Shown: positions 57,725 to 64,000 of the stretch, piece by piece
Layout: each line of letters starts with the position of its first letter
Numbering within the stretch: the first letter of the stretch is position 1
Source: Sipunculus nudus
Taxonomy: Eukaryota; Annelida; Sipuncula; Golfingiida; Sipunculidae
Direction: 5' to 3'
Length of the DNA: 64,000 nt
Assembly: GCA_026874595.1 (NCBI GenBank)
Contig: CM049316.1
Span: 51,963,676-52,027,675 of the forward strand
Made by a program: the position numbers and the translations under genes
The notes under the pieces: generated by a model
The model's input: the letters and a program-made list of their open reading frames with translations, nothing else
Told to the model about the DNA's origin: nothing
Database searches by the model: none

Positions 57725-58580
57725 TTCTCTTAAGTAGATGTAGATAACTCGGGTGTCGCTGCAGTTGCGAACTGCTGGGGAGGGTTCGCTCGTAGCTCGT
57801 CCGCCCAAGAGTTTAATAAGGATTCGAGGATTCGTGAAAAAGAACACCTTCGTTTTATGGTCTCGTATGGTAATAGTTCCGTCCGTTGTCCAGCAATCTG
57901 AGATCTGTCCTTCGCGTTTCAGTAACCTCGCTTCCTTGAACATTTGTAGGCGGGTCTTAGTTAAGTCATCATTAATGAAGATATTTCTCGTTTCAATACC
58001 CGCAAACTTGAGTTTCGTGCGTGCTCGTAGCATTTTGGATCGATGTTTGAGCCAGGTCTATAACCTTTTGGTCAGTATTTTCATTTTTTTTCTTCTGGCC
58101 AATCGTTTATTATTCGAAGTGAGGTTCTTCGAGAATATTGTTGCTGATGGTCAATCTGAATTCGGAGTGACTCGATTGTGTTACTCAGAGAGGTAACCTG
58201 GTTTTCCAGTACACTGACACGATCTTCAAGCACATTACCTGACCGAGTCACTTGGAACGGACTCTGTGCAAATCGCATCAAAATAATTACAATGCGATTT
58301 GCACAGAGTCCGTTCCAAGTGACTCGGTCAGGTAATGAGTAATTTTTTTGGATTCAAGGCGGTGGCCCTCGATATCTGATGAAATCGTACATTGAGGATG
58401 TGGATGCGGGTCCAGATCTTCAACGCTGTCATTTGTGTTTGTTTTTTATTTATGTGCTTGGATGGGTGAGTTTGATGAGCTGTCACTCAAGAACCTTTTG
58501 ATATTCTCCTTTGGAATGGCACCAGTTGTTTTGGGTTTGGAAGTACCCGTCCAACCTTTGCCGTCATTTTTACCTGCCAT
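57725..58580 (-). pseudogene. LINE ORF1 relic (coiled coil plus RRM/CTD type)
   Basis: The ATG at 58580-58578 starts MAGKNDGKGWTGTSKPKTTG, and a stop follows about 44 codons later. After the inverted duplication, the frame at 58281-58081 holds a coiled coil (VLEDRVSVLENQVTSLSNTI) then QQQYSRRTSLRI. The frame from 58033 has FINDDLTKTRLQMFKEARLL and ISDCWTTDGTITIRD, typical of the L1/Tx1 ORF1 C-terminal RNA-binding part. ORF1p coats LINE RNA. Confidence 0.82.
58233..58337. repeat. Perfect 46-bp inverted repeat with 13-base loop
   Basis: Left arm 58233-58278 and right arm 58292-58337 are exact reverse complements, separated by 58279-58291. Both arms carry the same ORF1 sequence (TGACCGAGTCACTTGGAACG and its inverse), so the segment was duplicated in inverted orientation inside the LINE. 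Confidence 0.97.
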
Positions 58581-59341
58581 TATGTCACCTATTGAATTTT
58601 ATTGAATAGGGGGCCCTGGACAGCGGTCAGCTCGAATTTGCGAGTGCAGTGAACCATTACAACTAGCTATAGTATCACAGAGGAAATTGAGTTATATAAA
58701 TTTCTAGTGAAATACCCCAAAGTTTACTTAGAAAGGTTGTATACACCTTGCTGAGGTTACCTGAATATAGCTGTATAAATATTATGAGTTATAAACCACT
58801 ATAACTACCCAAAAATGAACATAAGAGCGGAGCCCTTCTTACCTGACTGCCTACTCTTGAAACGCCATCTACCGTCCCGTGCTTATTGCTTGCTGGGATT
58901 TTGTAATCGGCACGCATATGGCTCAAATTTCGTCTAAATTATGTCTAAATTTCGTATATTATGTATCGTCAATTATGTACCTTTTTTGCCTGGTTGTTTG
59001 TCTGTACTCGCACCACAGATCACACTTTCGATATTTATCAAATGTAAATATCAATAAACCCACTAAAGCTGATTATTTTCAAGCAAAATCTATAATAAGT
59101 GCCCTCTAGTTAAGGGGTTTAAACATCTGTTGCTTCTTCTACAACTAGTTCTTGATTAAAATTGAGGTGATGTGCACATATATCTAACTTATACTATACA
59201 TATAAGAAGGTAAATAACGTTTCATGCTATCACACTGTATCATGGAAGGGGTCATAAATCCACATTTACTTTGCGACATTTTATTGAATGTTCACCTAGC
59301 TGTAGTTAAATATAATCTAGAGTTTATCAATGGAATTTTAT
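58581..59341. other. Possible LINE 5' UTR, then unassigned sequence
   Basis: 58581-58870 lies upstream of the LINE ORF1 start and may be its 5' UTR; no boundary is visible. 58871-59341 has no recognised content. Confidence 0.4.
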
Positions 59342-59349
59342 GTTGTCTT

Positions 59350-60386
59350 CAGGGTTGATAAAAATCATGATTTTTTTTCAATAAATCAAATAAATCGGAA
59401 TTCTTAGATTTAAATCAAATTTGTTTAATTTGTATCCATTTTTACGATTTTTTAGACGACTCAAATGTTTCCATTAAAATCGGCTTTAAAAACAGGTATT
59501 TAAACTGTATAAAATGCTGATATGCCAAAAATGAATGGGTATTTTAAAATGAAATGCTATAATCTATGGGATAAATATTTTTTTTTTTATTTTAAAAATA
59601 CATAAATCCATCCACATCATATTCTAATTTCAAGCTAACCCATATTACCTTTTCTCTTCACCTGGCTTAAAAGTTAATCAATCAGATTTAAATTCATTTA
59701 TTTATAACACATTCACAAGTTCTTAGATGAATGTCAAATGGTTGAAAAATCGAACATTATAATTTGTTCTATAATAAATATTAGCCACACTCTGTAGAAC
59801 AATTACCTTAAATTCTGATGTGATCTAAATCATCTAAGCTTTTACCAGTCAATGTTTTGTTCATGAAGTTGTGTTGATAATTTTCTCAGCTTTTCTGTGT
59901 CTAACCTGTTCCTAAATTATGAATGTGAATGGATCAAAATGTTGAGCATACCCTTTCCACACAATTACTGAAAGCTAAAGTATTAATCATCATTTTACAG
60001 AATTATAATGGTAATTTTTAAAATTCTGATTTAAATCAAAATTGATAATTTTTTAAAACTTTTATTTAAATAATAATTTTGCTTAAACCCTGATCTAAGT
60101 AACTACTGCTATGCAAGTGTTTATAATGCATACTGGAATGGGTACCCAGGTGACTCCAGAGAATTGTGAAAACCTGTCATCTTTGACTGAAGCGAAAAAC
60201 ATAGTAACTAAATTAACTGGCCTGTTTCAAATGCCTGAATGAGGATATAAGTGTCATACAATAAATTTTCACATTTTTGCGACTTATATTTGCCTCCCTA
60301 AAATACCAAAAAATCAAAATTGAAATCATGATTCATGAAATCAAAATTAATGATTTTAATCAAATGATTTAAATCAAACAACCCTG
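59350..60386. mobile_element. Non-autonomous hAT-like element with perfect 8-bp target-site duplication
   Basis: The left end CAGGGTTGATAAAAATCATG and the right end ..TTAAATCAAACAACCCTG are imperfect inverted repeats beginning CAGGGTTG. GTTGTCTT flanks both sides exactly (59342-59349 and 60387-60394). CAGGG termini with 8-bp duplications are characteristic of the hAT superfamily. The interior (1,037 bp in total) is AT-rich, with many AAATCATGATTT / GATTTAAATC motifs, and has no transposase. An ..AAACCCTG segment near 60090 resembles the terminus and may mark a nested copy. Confidence 0.9.
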
Positions 60387-60394
60387 GTTGTCTT

Positions 60395-62055
60395 CAAGAA
60401 AGAAATCCCAAGATTTCTTATATGTATTTGCTGATTCGGACCTGAATTAAAACTAAGACGAGCCTAAAAAAAACAGCAAAAACAGTTTTCGGTATTAACC
60501 AATTCGCTCCATCATTCATTACCCAATCAAATAAATATACAAAATTAATCAATCGGTCTCTTCATTCTTTTCAAGAATATGTAATTGGCAATATGAACAG
60601 GGTAATTTGAAGTGAATGCGTTGAATATTAAGTAATTTAGGGACATTTAAGTGACCCCATCCACTTATCCGTGTTTTCGGATGTCTCTTCCTGTGCCTAA
60701 TCATGCCAATCTTTAGATGTGATTTACCCAAAACGTAAATTTGACACTGGTATCAAGCAGCTTCTTAAACTAGAGAACCATACGAACATTTTCAAATCAA
60801 TTATCTTCTGTTTATATTTTGATCCCACTATCTTAATATGGCCTTTTTCAAAAGTCTCTTACAGCACTATTTATAAATTCGCCCAGCAGTGACAGCTATA
60901 TATTGTAGTCGCTCACGTACCCAAATCTCAATCCCGTGTGAATTGAATGCCCACATTGAGATAGTGCTTGTTTTCACTTGATTTCGGTGTTAGCTGATGG
61001 AAGAAGTTAGGTAACAAATTTTATGAACTCTTTGTCTCCCAAAAATTCAAGATGGCCGCCATCCAAATTATAAATTTAGATATTCACTTGATATTGTAAC
61101 TATTGCATCAAACTTAATAATATTGGTTCGATTTATGAGATTTTGAATGTGTTATGTCAATGGCAACTATTCTAGGAGCTGTCTGAAGGTCATAGAAGGT
61201 ATTCAAGGTCAAAGTCAAACTTACTTTCAAACTTTTTAAAGCATAACATTAGACTTCTTGATTACTACATTGTCATATATTATGTTATATGGTTTTCAAA
61301 TGGACCTGATAATATTTTCATTTCCTGATGGTCACAGAAGTAATCAAGGTCAAGGTTAACATTATTAAACATTTTCTTCGCAGAACTATATGTCATAGAA
61401 ACGATAATTAATATACATTACAGTATTATTCTAAGATACTGTTATATGGTTTTCAGTTGGACCTTTAAACATGTGTTACATATGTCCCAAATTGCTGATT
61501 CTCTGATGTAAGATATTAATCTCCAACAGTATTTCTAACAAACAACCATTATGAATTCAATTCCTGTGGTTAGTAAAAAAAGATTAAGAAACCTTGGTTG
61601 ATCCCGATACAGGAACAATCTGCGGCATTTTAGCTAATTATGACGCCTGCTTTGAGGAACTTCTATAGATAGAAACCTTAGTCCGAATATCCTTCAAGTT
61701 TACCTGAATCTGAGCGGAGACAGATCAGATGTCATTGTAATTGTCACCAAAAAAGTTGAAAAAGACTGACCAAAATCTGTCCAGCAAACCTGGGAATACG
61801 GGCGGCCAACAAAAGCGGAAGACACGCCTGACCGTGTACAGAGTCATACTGGTGCGATCCCTACATGATGAGGGGCACATATATTAATGGCATTTGAATT
61901 GTGCAAATATATTGAAGAACTCCTAGTTTAATGTCGGATAATCGGGACCAAGCACCTCGAGACTTAAATACCACTTCAGCACTACCACGAAGGCTAATAT
62001 CAGGGAATCAGGGGCGGGTCTGCATCAAACCGGTAGATGCACATGCGAAGAAAAA
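60395..62055. other. Unassigned sequence with a short ~150-bp repeat
   Basis: At about 61165-61460 two similar segments recur (GGTCATAGAAGGTATTCAAGG and GGTCACAGAAGTAATCAAGG, each followed by a TTATATGGTTTTCA-like segment). No gene is seen. Confidence 0.5.
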
Positions 62056-62059
62056 ATAG

Positions 62060-64000
62060 TAGCACAGTACACAGATTCATTGGGTTTGTATGAGAGTACT
62101 CAGCTTCATTTTGTTTGTATGAGAGTATTCAGCTTCATTTTATTTGTATCACAGTACACGGCTTCATTTGGTTTGTATGACAGTACACAGCTTCATTTGG
62201 TCTGTATGAGAGTACTCAGCTTCATTTTCTTTGTATCACAGTACACGGCTTCATTTGGTTTGTATGACAGTACACAGCTTCATTTGGTCTGTATGAGAGT
62301 ACTCAGCTTCATTTTATTTGTATCACAGTACACGGCTTTATTTGGTTTATATGACAGTACTCAGCTTCATTTGGTTCGTATGAGAGTACTCAGCTTCATT
62401 TTATTTGTATCACAGTACACGGCTTTATTTGGTTTGTATGACAGTACACAGCTTCATTTGGTCTGTATGAGAGTACTCAGCTTCATTTTATTTGTATCAC
62501 AGTACACGGCTTCATTTGGTTTGTATGACAGTACACAGCTTCATTTGGTCTGTATGAGAGTATTCAGCTTCATTTTATTTGTATCACAGTACACGGCTTC
62601 ATTTGGTTTATATGACAGTACTCAGATTCATTTGGTCTGTATGAGAGTATTCAGCTTCATTTTATTTGTATCACAGTACACGGCTTTATTTGGAATATAT
62701 GACAGTACTCAGCTTCAGTTGGTCTGTATGAGAGTATTCAGCTTCATTTTATTTGTATCACAGTACACGGCTTTATTTGGTTTGTATGACAGTACTCAGC
62801 TTCATTTGGTCTGTATGAGAGTATTCAGCTTCATTTTATTTGTTTCACAGTACACGGCTTCATTTGGTTTGTATGACAGTACACAGCTTCATTTGGTCTG
62901 TATGAGAGTATTCAGCTTCATTTTATTTGTATCACAGTACACGGCTTCATTTGGTTTATATGACAGTACTCAGCTTCATTTGGTCTGTATGAGAGTACTC
63001 AGCTTTATTTTATTTGTATCACAGTACACGGCTTCATTTGGTTTGTATGACAGTACACAGCTTCATTTGGTCTGTATGAGAGTATTCAGCTTCATTTTAT
63101 TTGTATCACAGTACACGGCTTCATTTGGTTTATATGACAGTACTCAGCTTCATTTGGTCTGTATGAGAGTACTCAGCTTCATTTTATTTGTATCACAGTA
63201 CACGGCTTCATTTGGTTTGTATGACAGTACACAGCTTCATTTGGTCTGTATGAGAGTATTCAGCTTCATTTTATTTGTATCACAGTACACGGCTTCATTT
63301 GGTTTATATGACAGTACTAAGCTTCATTTGGTCTGTATGAGAGTATTCAGCTTCATTTTATTTGTATCACAGTACACAGCTTCATTTGGTTTGTATGACA
63401 GTACTCAGCTTCATTTGGTTTGTATGAGAATACTCAGCTCCATTTGGTTTGTATGAGAGTACTCAGCTTAATTTGGTTTGTATGAGAGTACTCAGCTTCA
63501 TTTTATTTGCATCACAGTACACGGCTTCATTTGGTTTGTATGACATTACTCAGCTTCATTTGGTTTGTATGAGAGTACTCAGCTTCATTTTATTTGTATC
63601 ACAGTACACGGCTTCATTTGGTTTGTATGACAGTACTCAGCTTCATTTGGTTCGTATGAGAGTATTCAGCTTCATTTTATTTGTATCACAGTACACGGCT
63701 TTATTTGGTTTATATGACAGTACTTAGCTTCATTTGGTTTGTATGAAAGTACTCAGCTTCATTTTATTTGTATCACAGTACACGGCTTCATTTGGTTTGT
63801 ATGACAGTACTCAGTTTCATTTGGTCTGTATGAGAGTACTCAGCTTCATTTTATTTGTATCACAGTACACGGCTTCATTTGGTTTGTATGACAGTACACA
63901 GCTTCATTTGGTCTGTATGTGAGTATTCAGCTTCATTTTATTTGTATCACAGTACACGGCTTCATTTGGTTTGTATGACAGTACACAGCTTCATTTGGTC
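62060..64000 (+). repeat. 29-bp satellite in 87-bp higher-order trimers, continues past window end
   Basis: Three related 29-bp monomers alternate: A (TTTGTATGACAGTACwCAGC + TTCATTTGG), B (TCTGTATGAGAGTAyTCAGC + TTCATTTTA) and C (TTTGTATCACAGTACACGGC + TTCATTTGG). About 66 monomers fit in the visible part. Near 63400-63500 the order breaks, with several B-like monomers in a row. Because 29 is not a multiple of 3 and no monomer contains a stop in any forward frame, the array reads as a 458-codon ORF (62080-63456) with 29-residue periodicity. This is best viewed as non-coding satellite DNA. There are no spacers. Confidence 0.97.

Larger units (their letters stand above)
55178..58580 (-). mobile_element. 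L1/Tx1-like LINE, 3'-truncated and internally deleted
   Basis: Reading the minus strand from 58580 downwards, the order is ORF1, endonuclease, linker, RT remnant and ORF2 C-terminal part, ending at 55178 against the LTR element. Both ORFs contain stops and frameshifts. The RT fingers and palm preceding the ADDT box are deleted. A 46-bp perfect inverted duplication lies in ORF1. Confidence 0.85.

Noticed and set aside
62080-63922. 458-codon and following ORFs as a repetitive membrane protein
   Set aside because: The frame is a consequence of a stop-free 29-bp satellite read through its three frames. There is no promoter, splice pattern or recognised domain.
62060-64000. CRISPR array
   Set aside because: Repeats are directly adjacent with no unique spacers, and the DNA is from an animal.

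Overview
This is a gene-poor, AT-rich stretch of a eukaryotic (animal) chromosome made almost entirely of transposable elements and tandem repeats. There are no operons, ribosome-binding sites or long intact genes. A tRNA-derived SINE, several LINE types, LTR retrotransposons, a Helitron/Helentron replication-protein relic, MITEs and many GACGGACGG- and TGACCTTGACCTTTGACC-bearing repeats together suggest a marine invertebrate, most likely a mollusc such as a bivalve. The host assignment is inference, not proof.

Layout. 1-3260: decayed LTR retrotransposon, copy 1 (gag, protease, truncated integrase, partial LTR). 3261-4735: ~330-bp tandem repeats. 4736-5905: minus-strand Helentron-like Rep relic. 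About 5.9-32.2 kb: a mosaic of at least eight modular repeat elements (A-H). They share a GACCCATGGGTC start and a hairpin-CTAA end, and several are nested in a second family ('family 2') whose hallmark is GCGCCCCCTGGTGGCC. An L2/CR1-type LINE tail (22.4-23.2 kb), an L1/Tx1-type LINE tail (27.9-28.4 kb) and a GC-rich island (20.28-20.77 kb) interrupt the mosaic. 33.6-39.2 kb: a structure with long (~0.63 kb) diverged inverted arms and a complete SINE with a 14-bp target-site duplication inside. 41.4-42.1 kb: two spliced exons of a frameshifted MADF-domain gene, the only host-like gene signal. 42.3-46.7 kb: two tandem duplications. 47.0-48.9 kb: two terminal-inverted-repeat elements. 49.5-55.2 kb: LTR retrotransposon copy 2, fused tail to tail with a minus-strand L1/Tx1-like LINE (55.2-58.6 kb). 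59.35-60.39 kb: hAT-like element with a perfect 8-bp target-site duplication. 62.06 kb to the window end: a 29-bp satellite organised in 87-bp trimers.

Most notable: (i) the LTR retrotransposon has a Ty3/Gypsy-type reverse transcriptase but its integrase lies upstream of it (gag-PR-INT-RT-RH), and its Gag capsid looks SCAN-like; both are hallmarks of the Gmr1 clade. (ii) The modular A-H repeats carry dense nuclear-receptor-type sites (overlapping TCAAGGTCA and DR1). (iii) Family 2 carries near-consensus CTCF core motifs. (iv) The 29-bp satellite stays open in all three forward frames, producing a spurious 458-codon ORF.

No set of genes here works together as a host pathway. Nearly every coding relic is a transposon protein carrying frameshifts or stops.
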